Shown here: in pieces, positions 10,695-22,530 of the stretch
Position numbering within the stretch: position 1 is the first letter of the stretch
How the letters are laid out: each line of letters starts with the position of its first letter
Assembly (NCBI GenBank): GCA_000349905.1
Contig: KB722741.1
Location: 178,762-242,761 of the forward strand
Reading direction: 5' to 3'
Origin: Volvariella volvacea V23
Taxonomy: Eukaryota; Basidiomycota; Agaricomycetes; Agaricales; Pluteaceae
DNA length: 64,000 nucleotides
Made by a program: the position numbers and the translations under genes
Notes under the pieces: model-generated
Database searches by the model: none
Seen by the model: only the letters and a program-made list of their open reading frames with translations
Told to the model about the DNA's origin: nothing

Positions 10695-12538
10695 TTAGTC
10701 GTGCCATACAAACTCCTCGCATAATGATCCAAACTGGTCTAATACGTAATCCCTGCACTTTGGATTCCAGCCTCCTACTGCCAACCTCTTGACCTTGTTG
10801 ATCTCCGACAAAAAGCCTGCGAGTAACACCATTTCCTCATCAGACAACCCCCTCTTATGAATCTGGACAGATGGATGGGAATGGTACTCGAAAGTTTCCA
10901 ATCTGGAGAAGAAATTTTGCGACATAGGATCGAGTTGAATGTTTCCGTAATTATCGTGAGACGGAAGGTACGAGTGAAGCGAACGTGGAACATTATTCCA
11001 CGATTCAGAGTCCGGTTCAACCAGGAATCGCAAGACCCGCAATTCCGGCGGTGCTGCGCATATCGGGACCAGGTCGGGATAATCGAGACCTGAACCACCG
11101 AGCTCGAGGAAGGTCAGTTTGTCCAGTTTCGGTTTCAATGTCCGCATGAAGTTGACTATTCCGTCTCGCGACTGCGAGCCAAGCTCGTCAAATGGGCACT
11201 GGATGTAGTGGTAGGGCTCGGGAGCGACTAGTATGTTTGAATCGTCGAGTGAAGGGGTGAGTTTGAGGGTCACGGTGCCTACTTCCATTTCATGTGAGAC
11301 TATCAGGCTGAGGTATCCAAATGAATGCGAGGGCAACGTCTGGGAGAGAATTCGGGTGCTGAAGGCGTCAAATAGCGATACGAGATCACTCCTCTCAAGG
11401 TCCTCTGTCTTGATGACGATGCGCGCCCCGAGAGGGAAGGAGAATGTCTTGAGAAAGTTAACGCAGCATCCTATATTACCATCGTAAACAGCGAGGGATT
11501 GGAGACGAAGTAGTAGGGCCTGACTCATAGCCCGGCAAATAAAGATACCAAAAGAGTCGTATAGCTTCGAATTTTACTAATTGCTTGAGAGATGCAAGAG
11601 CTCGACGTAGGTCATCCCAATGCATGGCGCAACTTGAACGTCGTGAGCCGCGAAGAGTCAAGCTGGTGAGTGTGGTGGAAAAGCCGACCATCCCAGGCGT
11701 TACATCCAAGCGAAAGCGATTTAAGCTGGAAAGGTGGAGAACTCTGGGTTGGACTACGTGGAGCCGAACACCTAGCAAAGAACCGTACGAGCTTCTGCGA
11801 GGTGTTTTTCTTCTTTGTGTGGTCTTCCCAGAGCTGCAATTCCTCCACTCCGCGTAGTGCGCCTGGGGAGAATTCTGAGACAGGCTTTCCTGCGGGATGA
11901 TAACCCCCTCGGAATAGGGAGCGAATCTCCCTTCTACTTGCGTCGGCGCCTTGGTTGGATAAAAACCTCAACAAGCAATCAGACTCCTCGACATCTCGGT
12001 CACCAGATAAGGTGATTGTCAGAGTCGATAAGACAGCTGGATCGGACCGCCGTAGCAGTTCATCAACCCACCCATCTCGGTTCTTCGAAACCCAAATCGA
12101 TGCCCATAAAGGAGGATAACCAAGCGCTACCTCCCTCCAACGACGACAAACGTGAGCGATGCTGATCCAACGGCAGGTGGGACAAAGATCTTGCGGATCG
12201 GAGCTGGAGAAACCGCCCTTGTTCTCCCACTCTCTTTCTACATCATTTTTCGAGACGAGCATGATCTCGAGGAGTAACTCGGGTAGAATGTCGGAGATGG
12301 GCGAACCCCCGCATGCAGAAGGCGCATCCGGTGGTATTGCGATTTCATGGTCAGCCAATGCTCCAATACTACGCTCCGGTTTTTGCTCCGCATGTCGCAG
12401 GGCATCGCTCCCGTTTTCGTCAAGTGGATCTGCATCGGAAATAGGAAAAGAGTGGGTTGGGGTGATAAAGTTGGACATCGAGAGCCTTTTTTGCGTCATT
12501 AGCAGACTCCACCCCGCTCGAACATCTCGCTGTGACAA
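10695..12538 (-). CDS. F-box/LRR protein, frame changes twice in the middle
   Basis: The first frame (12538 to about 11750) has an acidic N-terminal tail and an F-box (SDILPELLLEIMLVSK, then WISIAHVCRRWREVALGYPPLW), the classic basidiomycete pattern with a Trp/Pro-rich end. The last frame (11528 to 10695, 277 codons) carries leucine-rich strands such as LDKLTFLELGGS and LRVLRFL. Between them the most LRR-like reading (LHLSSLNRF, TTLTSLTLRGS, DLRRALASLKQLVKF) lies in a third frame at 11778-11530. The frame therefore moves by the same amount twice. I found no GT...AG pair of normal length that joins the three pieces cleanly. The gene may have unusual introns or be a young pseudogene. The likely start is the ATG at 12478, close to the F-box. 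Role if active: substrate receptor of an SCF ubiquitin ligase. Confidence 0.55.
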
Positions 12539-13398
12539 CTCGCCGTCGCAAGATATTCGAGTGGACTGGCGGCTGCGTCACTAGGAGAGCGTGTAGGATT
12601 GATACCAACCCCAAGCCAAACGGCGCTCATGTTGATGTTGGAGACGGGGAAGCACCTGGGTAAACAGTGTGGCATCGAGGTCGGTTGTTTTGGCCTCCTG
12701 CTGGTGTTCAGCAGCCAGGTCTCCACGCGGCGCCAGCACTTTGGACGTTCTGGCCTGCCAGTGTCGGCTGCCAACTGCCCGAGTGTTGAGATGCATCACC
12801 TTGAAAGCGTCCTGCGCTTCAAGACCGCACAGCATATGGTCAAAAAAATTGGCAACAAGGAAAGAAAAGAAAAGACTTCATAGACCAGCATCAACACAAC
12901 CAGCCCACCTGATCTGATCTGGAAACCACGACGCGAACGACCAAAGGACATACGACGGAGACCTGACAAAAATAAATAGATGGCTACGAACCATTAGCTA
13001 GAAAAAAAATCAAGCTAGGTCGACAAATTATGGGAAAAGAGCGCCGACGAAGACAGACCACCAGCCAACTGGGTCAGCAGCACCAGCGTTTCAGCGAGCA
13101 TCAGACCGACAACTACAGCGCCGACCTACCCTCCAATATTCAATCCTCAAACCACACCGAGCACCCTCAGCGTCCGGTGCGTTCCCTCCAAATGGGCCAC
13201 CTTTCTCGGTCGTCGTCGGAAAAAGCAGATCAAAACCCTCAACGCATGCAATTCGCGAGACACAAAATACTAAAAGCCATACACAAGATACCCCCCAAAA
13301 GTGCAAAATGAATGAATGAAAAGAAAAAGGAAAAACGCCTCCGACCTCCGGGGCCGGTCAAAACTTTCAAACGACACCCAGCGACCACAACACCATCA
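12539..13398. other. Intergenic between F-box gene and IML2-like gene
   Basis: Open frames here are low-complexity readings without domains. The left part should hold the promoter of the minus-strand F-box gene, and the right end the 3' flank of the IML2-like gene that stops at 13399. Confidence 0.4.
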
Positions 13399-16300
13399 TC
13401 AAACGACCCCGACCAGCTCCCTCTTCGCCCCAATCTCGTCCCTCAGCATCGCAATCCGGCTGTCCAGCCTCGAGCTCAGATCCGTGCTCGCCGTCGCGAA
13501 GCTCAGCGCCTTGTCCAGCTTGCTCTCCGCCTCCTTCAGAATCTTGGCCCACCGCGACTGGTACGCGAGCTTATCCCTCGCCTTGAGACTCGACGCAGGC
13601 GTAGACGTCACAGTCGCGGTGGCCGTAGCCGACGACACGAGCGTCGCAGTCGACGCATCCGTCGTAGCAGTGATCGAAACCGCCTCCACCATCTCCACAC
13701 TCTCCTCCACCACACTCTCCCGCTCACCACTGTCCCCTCCACCCAGATCCAGGTCCCGCTCGCCCATCTTGAGCTCCACAACCGCCAGCTCAAACATCGC
13801 CACCCCGGCCACCCACGTCGCCACCCTCACCTCGCCCTCCTTCGCCTGCCGGTCGCACGCGTCCCACAGGAACCGCTGCGCGGTCTCGTAGTGGGCCGGC
13901 GACGCGCTCCGGTGGGTGATGCCCAGCAGAAGGGAGCGGATCGCGAGCTCGTCCCCGGTGTCGAGGTCTGGGAGGGCTCCTCCAGGGTTGACTGTGCTTG
14001 GCATGGGAGAAGAGGGTGGGTGAGGGGAGAGGGAGGGCGTCGACGGCTGGAGGGGGGACAGGAGCGAGGGTGTCAGAGCGGGGGGAGGGGCGAGCGTCGA
14101 GGGGCTTGGAGAGGCGGGTGTGGACGCTGCGGGCGTAACAGCCCTAGAAGCATACGGCGTCGAAATCTTCGGTGCAGGCGTCAGCGACAGCCACTCGTGG
14201 ATGTGCGCCTCGGCCACGGCCTTGTTGATTCTGGCATGTGTATTCCAGACTGCGGTCGTTTCGTGAGATGAGAACTGGTGCAAGAGCATGCGGGAACTTA
14301 CAGATTCCGAGTTCTAGTAAACAAATGCGTTAGCCAGGTATCAACTCGCATTCGGTCAAGACGAACCTTCAGCAGGGCTAATCTTCATAGCCTCGACAAA
14401 CATCTTCTCGTCACCACCCCTTCTCTTCTGCTTCTCCTTGTAAAACTCGACTGCAAAACCACTCCATCATCAGCACCACGCGAGAGCTAGGCAAACAAAA
14501 CGCCACTCACGCTTCTTCTTGATAAACACCTCGGTGGGCAAATCCTTGCCCGTCAGCTTCTTGGCCTCGAGCAACCCGGGAATAGCGTCAAACAGCTCCT
14601 GCGCCTTTTTCAAATTCCCAAGCGACACATGGCAGCCTGGGGTTCGCATCACGTTCAGCTCGGAACAAAGGGGAGATAAGAAGACGGCGAGACGCACCTG
14701 CAGCGAGAAAGTAGTACGTCCCATGACTCCTGCAAACGGGAATCGCCTCTCAAAGAACGGAACGAGAACGGGAGGACGGATGACGCACCAGCTGTTCACC
14801 TCTGTCACCTTCAAAAACATCTCCGCAGCCTCCTGATACCGCCTCTGCGACAGCAGCGTCCACGCGAGCTCAAACATGAGCTGCAAAAGGCCAGGTCAGC
14901 GAAGCCCAGCGCGGGGCAACGACGGAAGGGGCGAGCGCACCAGTGTGTCGGCCTGGGCGAACGTGTGCGGTCGGCTGGGCTTCAGCCCCGCTTGGAGGAC
15001 CCTGATGGCTGATTCTGCGTCGTACGACATGCGCATGATCTTGGCCTGCACAGCCCGTGATCAGTCCCGTCTTTGTGTTGAAAGGTTGAGACGGACGCAC
15101 GCGGTTGAGAATCCACAACGCCCCATCCGGATACCTCGTCTCGATCCTACGCTAAAGTCGGGTCATCCAAACCCAAAGAAAGGAGGGAGAAGACAAACCT
15201 GTCGACGATAGCCTTGTACTGCCTGAATATATGCTGCTCGTCCGCTTGGAACCCCGAGAGGAGGAGGACAACGCCGTGGTACGTCATCAGGACCAACCTG
15301 TGCACGTGGAGGCAGGTGTGAGTGAACGGCGAACAGGTGTGCGTGCAGAGACGGGAGCACGCGCACTCACCCGGCGAAAACGGAGTGGACGTCGTTCCCG
15401 GCCGCAGCCAGCGCCAGCGCCTGGAGCGCCACCTTGCGGTCCGACTTGAACCCAAAGAAGCCCACGACTCCTCTTTACATCCACATCCACAACGACGCGA
15501 ATACGAACGCGATCATGAATACGAATGCGGTGTATATGCGCACACACGAGGACAAAAGGAGGGGAGGGGGGGGGCAAGACAAAGAAGGCACAATTAGACC
15601 GGAAAACCACCCACCGAGCCGAGAGAGAACACGCACTGCACTTTCTTGGGGAGCAACGAAAACACGAGGTTGAAGAGCCCGTATCCTTCATGTACATCCC
15701 CAAATCAAATCAGCTCGAGATCCAACACACCACCAAACGCAAAACGCAAAACGTAGAGGAAGGACGACACCACCCGCACCACACTCGCTCAAAAACCAAA
15801 AACGGAAGCTGCTACTCACCAAACGCCGTGCCAGCAATGATCAACTCTTCGATCGGCCCGTCATCTTCTCCTATTCCTCCCGAGCCCAATGATCCACCCT
15901 CGAGCGTAGGCGTCGACGCTCCCGATGCCGATAAGGAGGGTGTAGACAGAGGCGGAGTGCTATTCTGACTCCTGCTGCTACTGCTTGATGTGAATCGGGA
16001 GAAGAAGCCGGAGGATTTGCGCGTCGGTGGTTCGGAGACCGTGAGCTGTGTGTGTTGGGTTGGGAAAAAGCACGTCGTTGGATTCGCATGGATGGGCTCA
16101 GACTCACCTGTGTCTTGAGACTCGACAACGACGGCTTTCGGGACGGATTCGGGGTCGCGGAGGGTGTCGAGAATGTGTCTAGGCCGTCTGGGAAGACGGT
16201 CTTGTATAGCCTGATAGCCGCGTTGGATTGACGCGTGGAGAGAAAGTGGGGGCACGAACTTTGTGAACTTGGAGTGGGCGCTGGTGTGGAGTGAGTGGGA

Positions 16301-16861
16301 CGGCGTGGCGCGGAGGGAGGGCTTACCTGTTGAGCGAATACCTAGCACCAAACGCTGGATGAACGCAGAGCACGAGAGAAAGGAGGACCTACAGGCACTG
16401 CAAGTAGCCCATATACGATTCACTGCCCCCCGCTCAGCACGGCGTCGCGCGCACAGCAGACCACGCACCTCAGAGCATGCGTCAGGCCCAGCAGCACGAC
16501 CGCATCCGCAGTCAGAATCTCCCACTCGAGGCCGGGGGCGAAGCGCTGGTTCGGCTTGGGCCTGGACGACTTGGAGTGTTTCTTGGCGCCCTGTTCGGCT
16601 CCGGCGAGGAGCTGGGATGCCTCGGACATGAGGCCGGTCTGGGGTCGGGTGTCGGTGAGTCAACTAGGCTGGAAAAGACAAACAGACCTCCATGCCGAGG
16701 GCAGCCTCGAGAAAGCTGCAGACACCGAGACCGAGGAGGTGGAAGGGGTCGTCCTTGCCCGCAAAGTGGCTCTTGGCCTGCAGAATCTGATTTTCGAACA
16801 GGCGGTCGAAGCCCTGTTTGGCCGAGGAGAGGTTCGCCGCTGTGTCCTTGTACTCTGGCAT
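13399..16861 (-). CDS. iml2: IML2/TTC39-like tetratricopeptide protein
   Basis: A fungal Iml2-type (TTC39 family) protein, which in yeast acts in lipid-droplet-linked clearance of protein inclusions. The start is the ATG at 16861-16859 ([20 protein letters not shown]), followed by [17 protein letters not shown], a typical Iml2 N-terminus. At least ten exons follow: one with [18 protein letters not shown], one with [12 protein letters not shown], a Ser/Gly-rich disordered insert with GFFSRF, then [50 protein letters not shown] and [20 protein letters not shown], which are TPR helices. The last exon has [16 protein letters not shown], a long Ser/Pro/Thr-rich insert, and a helical C-terminus ending at 13399. 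Base composition is GC-rich, with G/C-biased third positions like its divergent partner at 17108, in contrast to the flanking accessory genes. Exon joins were read by eye, so the exact protein length is not given. Confidence 0.8.
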
Positions 16862-17107
16862 TCTGGTGGATGACGAGTCCGTGGCTGACAACGCGCACCA
16901 AATAAATACCGGCACACACCGGAATGAACGGACTTCTCTGTCGACGTCATGTCGAGAGGGCTGCCTGATTCGATTGGGCCCACGGCTGTATGGCCCGAAT
17001 TCGGATATGGTGTCCAATTTGCTTTTCGCCCTGCACTCTTAAGACGCCCGCCTTCCTGGCTGCACACCGTCTGCCTCTACCCGTGACACGCATCAACCAA
17101 GCCGCCA
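16862..17107. promoter_or_regulatory. Divergent promoter region, IML2-like / TYR1
   Basis: Only 246 bases separate the two opposite start codons, so both promoters must lie or overlap here. I see no clear TATA box, as expected for GC-rich housekeeping genes. Confidence 0.6.
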
Positions 17108-18726
17108 ATGCCGCCAACGAAAATCAACGTCGCCCCAGACGTCCAGCCCACCTCCCCCGTCGACGAGCAGCCCACCATCGGGCTGATAGGCATGGGCGAC
17201 ATGGGCAAGATGTACGCCAAGCACCTCTCCGAGGCCGGCTGGAGAAAGTGCGCTCGGTTGTGCTTTCTGGACCGGAGCTACCGACTAACTATTCTCTATA
17301 GAATCCACGTGTGCGATCTCCCCGCCAAATACGACTCCCTCCAGCAGCAGTACGCCTCCCACCCGAGCATCCGCGTCTTCCAGGACGGCCACGCCGTCGC
17401 CCGCTCGTCCGACTTTATCATCTACTCCGTCGAGGCCGAGTTCATCGACAAGGTCGTCGCCGAGTACGGCCCGTGTATGTCCCCTCCCCCCCTGATCCGC
17501 CCCACTGACCCCGCCACAGCGACCAAGATGAACGCCATCGTCGGCGGCCAGACCTCCGTCAAGGCCCCCGAAAAGGCCGCGTTCGAAAAGTACCTCCCCG
17601 ACGACACGCACATCATCTCCTGCCACTCCCTCCACGGCCCGACCGTCTCGCCCCTCAACCAGCCTCTCGTACGTGCCCCTCCCCCGTCCTCCATCTCACC
17701 TAATGTCCCCCGCAGGTCATCATCGACCACCGCTCCACGCCGGACGCCCTCGCCCTCGCACACACCATCCTCTCCGCCCTCCGCTCGCGCTTCGTCACCA
17801 TGTCCTACGCCTCGCACGACCTCATCACCGCGACGACCCAGGCGACGACCCACGCCGCCTTCCTCTCCATGGGCTCCGCGTGGGCCTCGGCCCAGTCCTA
17901 CCCGTGGGAGGAGGGCAACTACGTCGGCGGCATCGAGACCGTCAAGGTCAACCTCGCCCTGCGCGTCTACAGCAACAAGTGGCACGTCTACGCCGGCCTC
18001 GCCATCCTCAACGAGCGCGCGCGCGAGCAGATCGAGCAGTACGCCCGCAGCGTCACCGAGCTCTTCCGCCTCATGGTCCAGGGCGGCCGCGAGGGGAGCG
18101 GCGGCCGCGGGGGCGAGGAGGCGCGCAGGGCGTTTAGGGAGCGCGTCGAGTGGGGGCGGAAGACCGTCTTTGGCGACGCGCGCGGCGCGGACCGCGTGCC
18201 CATCCTCCTCTCCGAAGAAATCCTCGACCGCTTCAGCCTCGGCAAGCCCTCGCCCGTCCCGCCCGCCCACACGCCCGAGTACACAAAGCCGAGCACGCCC
18301 GCGCGCGCGCACGCGAGGTACAAGCCCAACTCGCACCTCTCCCTCCTCGCGATGGTCGACTGCTGGGCGCAGCTCGGCATCAACCCGTACCACAACCTGC
18401 TGCTCGCCTCGACCCCGCTCTTCCGGCTCTTCCTCGGCGTCGCGGAGCACCTCTTCCACCACCCGCCCCTGCTCGCCCTCGCCCTCTCCTCCGCGCTCGA
18501 GGACACGTGGCACCGCCGGGACGACCTCGAGTTTGTCGTCGCCGCGCGCGGGTGGTGCGAGTGCGTGCGGAGGGGCGAGTGGGAGGTGTTTCGGAGGCGG
18601 TTCGAGGAGACGAAGAAGTTTTTTGAGGCCGAGGGGCGGTTTGAGGAGGTCGGGCGGCTGGGCGCGGAGATGATTAGGGTTGTGATGGAGAGTGGGGAGG
18701 TTCAGGGCGGGGAGGGCGGCAACTGA
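17108..18726 (+). CDS. TYR1: Prephenate dehydrogenase (tyrosine biosynthesis)
   Basis: Converts prephenate to 4-hydroxyphenylpyruvate with NADP+ in the cytosolic tyrosine branch of the shikimate pathway. Four exons fit cleanly: 17108-17247, 17302-17474, 17520-17668 and 17716-18726. All have GT...AG introns of 45-54 bases and give 490 residues, near the usual size of fungal Tyr1. The N-terminus has the dinucleotide-binding fold with GLIGMGDMGKMYAKHL (GxGxxG). This is followed by SDFIIYSVEAEFIDKVV, a catalytic region with HIISCHSLHGPTVSP, and VIIDHRST. The C-terminal helical half contains THAAFLSMGSAWA, LAILNERAREQI and MVDCWAQLGINPYHNLL. Codon use is strongly biased to G/C. It shares its promoter with the IML2-like gene. 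No lesions were seen. Confidence 0.92.
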
Positions 18727-19239
18727 AGATGGGTTTCTTGTTCTTGATGTGTTGTGTGTTTGGTCGACGTCGTAGATACGTTGTATGTGTTGGCCACTCT
18801 CAGTTTGTGCGCACGAGGTGTGTAACGCGGTCACTGCGCTTCGGGTGGGATCTCGTCAACAAGAGTACGAACCAGAGAGCAAATCAACCACAGCTGGAGT
18901 TGAAAGCTGGTTCTAGCGTGCCTGTGCAGTGAAGAAGTAACTTGGTGAGGGAAAACACTAATGCTGTTGGGCAAATGGTGCTGCAGGTGCAGGTGATGGC
19001 AGTGAGAACAGCTCATGCCATCATTAGAGGGTGTGTGGTGCGGGTGAAAAGGAGGAAATGGAGAAGCATATAGTCTCAGCATTCTCAGCCAGCCTTGAGC
19101 AAAGTTCAGGATGTACCACAAATGAGGAAAATGCCAAAGGGGCTGTCTGTCTGCCCAGTCCCAAGTGATGGCAATCAATTTTTGGGCAAACTGCAAAATA
19201 TGTGGCAAACTCTGAGGGGGAGCGGCATCAAAAAGACCA
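18727..19239. other. Intergenic between TYR1 and the membrane-family relic
   Basis: The first part is the 3' flank of TYR1. Base composition drops abruptly from GC-rich to mixed, marking entry into the accessory block. No gene is supported. Confidence 0.4.
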
Positions 19240-19487
19240 AGTCCTTTACTTATATTCTGGAACTGTCATGCTTAGCTTTTATTGTTTCTGTTATGCCAAT
19301 GGCAGACATATGTCAGAGCTTTGTGGTATCCTTCCATCTGGTCAGCTTCCTGTTGCTTCTTTGTGCTATTCCTATACATGTACTCGCTCGATTTGTTTTC
19401 ATCCAATATTTGATTCCACCCATTTTATTCGACTCAGTATATGAAACCCTCGGGTCATTTCCACATTTAACCCATTTGGTATATTGA
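19240..19487 (+). pseudogene. C-terminal relic of the polytopic membrane family
   Basis: A hydrophobic reading ends in FDSVYETLGSFPHLTHLVY, which lines up with the shared family C-terminus (for example LPDSVYESLEWTEFIPHI in the copy at 32399). It is preceded by a membrane segment with VLARFVFIQYLI, matching the SRFIILFLA part of other copies. No upstream exons are recognisable, and the last residues no longer match the PHI ending. It is therefore a truncated stub just upstream of the next copy at 19801. Confidence 0.6.
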
Positions 19488-19760
19488 AATGTGTGTACTT
19501 TGAACTATTGCATGTACCGATTGCATTCACATAGCCCAGATATCCCGAGCCATCAATGTGCCAGGCCACTCAAAGGCCGAGGTGCCTGGCCTTAAAATAC
19601 ACTGAGTGGCATTGCACACAATGCCATAGACAAGCCGCACACGTTCGGATAGCATTGCCCATTCTAACTTGACGAGCAAATGATCCACCGATATTAGGCT
19701 TGGCAACACCAGCATAGGCTCCACATAGATAGCTTCTCCTGCGCGCTGCCGCTCAGCACA

Positions 19761-19768
19761 CATATAAG
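19761..19768 (+). promoter_or_regulatory. CATATAAG core promoter box
   Basis: CATATAAG ends 32 bases before the ATG at 19801. The same box at a similar distance precedes the other full-length family copies. Confidence 0.6.
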
Positions 19769-19800
19769 CCTGTATCAACGGACAAGCTCGACACCCACTT

Positions 19801-21093
19801 ATGTTGTTCGTTGGCATCCTATTCCCATTGCTTCTGCAGGGGTATGCTCTCCCACCCCCCTTCTCCAGCAGAGCCAAGTGCGCCAATATCGAATCACCCT
19901 GTCAAAGCCCGCACCAACTTTGATATAATATGCAGCAGTGTCGTCCTCATCCTCCTCTGGACGCATATCTCTCTCCGCCATAGCATCCCCGATCCAGGCC
20001 ATTCCTTGGTTAAAACAACCCTCATGAAATTGCGCACATTCCTTATCGCACTATTGGTCCCAGAGTTCATGTGCGCATCGGCCATACAACAATGACAGCG
20101 AGAAAAATCGCAAATAGCAATAAAGGCGAGTTGTTTTCAAGTCTCATTTAGCGCCTAACGCCGACTTTGCGACGAAGAAAAGGGATGGGTTACCGTCCAT
20201 GGGTTTTTTGTCCAAATGGGAGGCCTCGTGCAGCTCAGGCTATCCGGTACCCGGGGTATAGGACTTGTAGAATTTCGAGTCATGACTGTAACGGCGATTC
20301 AGAGCATTTCAAGGACGTCAACATACCGGATATCCCGGAAAACGAGATAGCAAAGTATTACAGAAAGCGAGATATCCCTCTCGTCGCCCTCACCCTTCTC
20401 CAGACAGTCTGGTTCATTACTCAGTGCATTGCACGTCGTGCTCACGGCCTTGCGATTGCACCGATCGAGGCGATGGCGCTTGCATATATGACGGCCAACA
20501 TGATCACGTATCTCGCATGGTGGAAGAAGCCGTTCAGCGTTGCGAGCCCAATCTACTTTGATGTGCAAGGGATACGGATTGACATCCCCGAGGAAGCTAA
20601 GAGTCAGGAGATGTGGTACCAAACACTTCGGGACAAGGTGAGCGAATGGACTGCGAGGGGTGTGGCTGTGTCCATCGGGCTCGCTGTTTCGCTTGCCGTT
20701 TACTTCCTCTTCAACCCACTTCAAGAGCCCCGCAAAACCTCGGTCTCCTCTTTCCATCCTGTCACGTCTGGTCCAGGAGAGGTCCATTTCATTCTTTTCC
20801 TTTGTGCTGGTCCAATTTATGCTATATTTGGAGGAGTCCAACTCCTCGTTTGGAGTTGGCAACATTATTCCACTATACTCGCTTTTTGTCCCATTATTAA
20901 TTTATGCTTACTTTTACTCGACCGTACCATATCAATGGCAGATGAGGACATGCGTCCTCAGATATCCCTCTACTTGGCTGCTACTCGATACCTCGTAGCC
21001 CGGATTATTCTGGTATACCTTTTGATTCCCTCTGATATACCCGAATCGGTATATGAAGTCGTCGGGTGGACAAAGTTCATACCCCACATTTAG
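19801..21093 (+). pseudogene. Polytopic membrane family, copy B (decayed)
   Basis: Most similar to the copy at 57003. The signal-like start MLFVGILFPLLLQGYALPPP is in one frame, and the following family segment (NFDIICSSVVLILLWTHISL, HSIPDPGHS, LMKLRTFLIALLVPEF) is in another, so a frameshift lies near 19850-19900. A second frame change occurs around 20085-20095, where the family sequence QRLIARTISENNK should be; the donor there reads GC instead of GT. In exon 2 the hallmark HGFFVQMGGLV is in a different frame from the rest, so a third shift lies near 20230-20280. From there to 21093 the frame is open and contains IPDIPENEIAKYYRKRD, QCIARRAHGLAI, PIYFDVQGIRID, a changed GGVQLL segment and the C-terminus SVYEVVGWTKFIPHI. 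It cannot make the normal protein. Function of the family is unknown. Confidence 0.75.
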
Positions 21094-21193
21094 CTCATTA
21101 GTTCCATGTGTACTTACTGGTGCATGTATGGTCCGAATTGACACGGTTCAGGTATCTCAAGCTACAACTCTACTACCACAGGCGGACAAAGAA

Positions 21194-21986
21194 TCATAAC
21201 ATGTATATACTTTTTGCAAGCCTCGATATCGGCGCCATCTTTGACAAAAAGCTGGCTCTTTCGGATAGCGATGGTAATTGAGTGGAGAAAGTCGCAAAGT
21301 CGGAGCCTTGAAATATCCCGCCAGCCCATCCGACTCTACGATAAAACTCGTGCACCTCTCCACATCCTCCTCCACGGTCCAACCCGGAAATACGACCACT
21401 ATACTGCGGTACATGATATACCTTGCAGCTCAACACCTCCCCATCCCCATCCCCATCCACCGCATGCAACTCAATTTTCTCCGACGAACTAGGCGAGCAA
21501 CTCGCGGTCCACCTGCCCAAGTTGGCGTTCTGGCAGGCAGAGCGGCGCAGTGCAAAGACACCGGTGCAGATCTCGCCGTAGCCGCAGTACTGGTCGCCGG
21601 AGGTGCAGAATTGGAGAGGGGAGGGATGGAGATTAGTTGGCTTCAAGTGTAAAGTAGTCCTTTCACAAATGGATAAGTCGGAAGGTTAATAAAAGAATGA
21701 CAAGGAATGCGTACAGGCGATTTGCTGACAACCTCGTAGATTGGGTTACCCGAATACTGGAGTGGGTAGCCTGATTCGTCGTAGTCCAGGATCAGGTGGC
21801 CTTTCGAACCATTGGTGAGACCGCATTCTGTTAATCCAGATGAACGCTAGTCAAGTGTGAACTTGGCAAACATATTCTTAGTAATGCACGCTCAAAAGAG
21901 CTTACATTGTGAGGAGAAGCCAAAGCGGCACTGCGAGAAGCCACCAATAGAGCTGCAAGTGCACTAAGCTGAGCGTTGAGTTTCAT
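21194..21986 (-). pseudogene. Secreted 8-cysteine protein, broken copy
   Basis: Paralogue of the intact gene at 52517. Exon 1 starts with ATG at 21986-21984 and encodes a signal peptide (MKLNAQLSALAALLVASRSA). An intron ends at 21831 and the second exon begins ECGLTNGSKGHLILDYDE. The third exon opens with DYFTLEAN and meets a stop at once. The rest (FCTSGDQYCGYGEICTGVFALRR, read as QFCTSGDQYCGYGEICTG and so on) is in another frame, consistent with a net 2-base loss relative to the copy at 51030. A second lesion near 21370 removes 8 bases after PQYSGRISGLDR compared with the intact gene; the family ending (VEEDVERCTSFIVESDGLAGYF) then continues in a third frame. Two independent frame losses make this a pseudogene. 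TATAAAAG at 22028-22021 remains in its promoter. Confidence 0.75.
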
Positions 21987-22530
21987 TGTGCGTCGCTGAA
22001 GAATCGACCTCGTACTGGGGCTTTTATAGAAACGCCAATCTGACGAACTTGAGTCAAGCACCAACATCCGGAGTATTTCATCGGCGAAGAGCAGGAGATC
22101 ATCCTCAAAACCTGATGCTCATTAGCTGCTCCAACCCGAATCTGATCCATCTTGCTTACTCTACTCAAGAAGTACGAACAAAACTTGACGGAGGATCAAG
22201 CAGCCAAGACTGCGCAGCACCTCTATCAGGGTTATTAATCGCTGGGATGTTACCCCAGATCGACTGTCATACCCGTAATGCGGATCAGGTCTTTATATGC
22301 GCTAGTCCTGGCGCCAGTGAAAGAGAAGGAAGATATCTCTTCATTTCCGCTAAGGCGTACACATGATCTTATCTGCTCGTGCTCGAACCCGGTACACCCG
22401 TGAATCACATCGATTCGGCCGTCGGCATACTGTACTGACCGAACCGAGGTTCTACCAGCGTCTTCTATTGTCAGCAGTGAGCAAGCTTTAAAACTTGGGT
22501 GTGTAGAGACGAGCGTGGCGTAGCGGAATA
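21194..22530 (-). repeat. Inverted segmental duplicate, unit 1 (gene plus upstream DNA)
   Basis: Read on the minus strand, this block contains the broken secreted-protein gene and about 500 bases of upstream DNA. The upstream part matches the upstream part of the plus-strand unit at 51930-53230 in inverted orientation. Shared stretches include GATGCGGATCAGG, CACACATGATCT/CAACACATGATCT and CACCCGTGAATCAC. The match continues to about 22530, so the duplication covered promoter and gene together. Confidence 0.7.

Noticed and set aside
13312..14271. A 319-codon plus-strand Arg/His-rich frame
   Set aside because: Antisense reading of the last IML2-like exon, caused by its GC-rich codon use.
17422..18834. 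A 470-codon minus-strand frame opposite TYR1
   Set aside because: A shadow of the GC-rich TYR1 exons; composition is low-complexity Glu/Arg/Gly with no domain.
22380..22410. Another tRNA-like T-loop (GGGTTCGAGC on the minus strand)
   Set aside because: No acceptor or anticodon stem around it; it is part of the duplicated upstream DNA of the secreted-protein gene.
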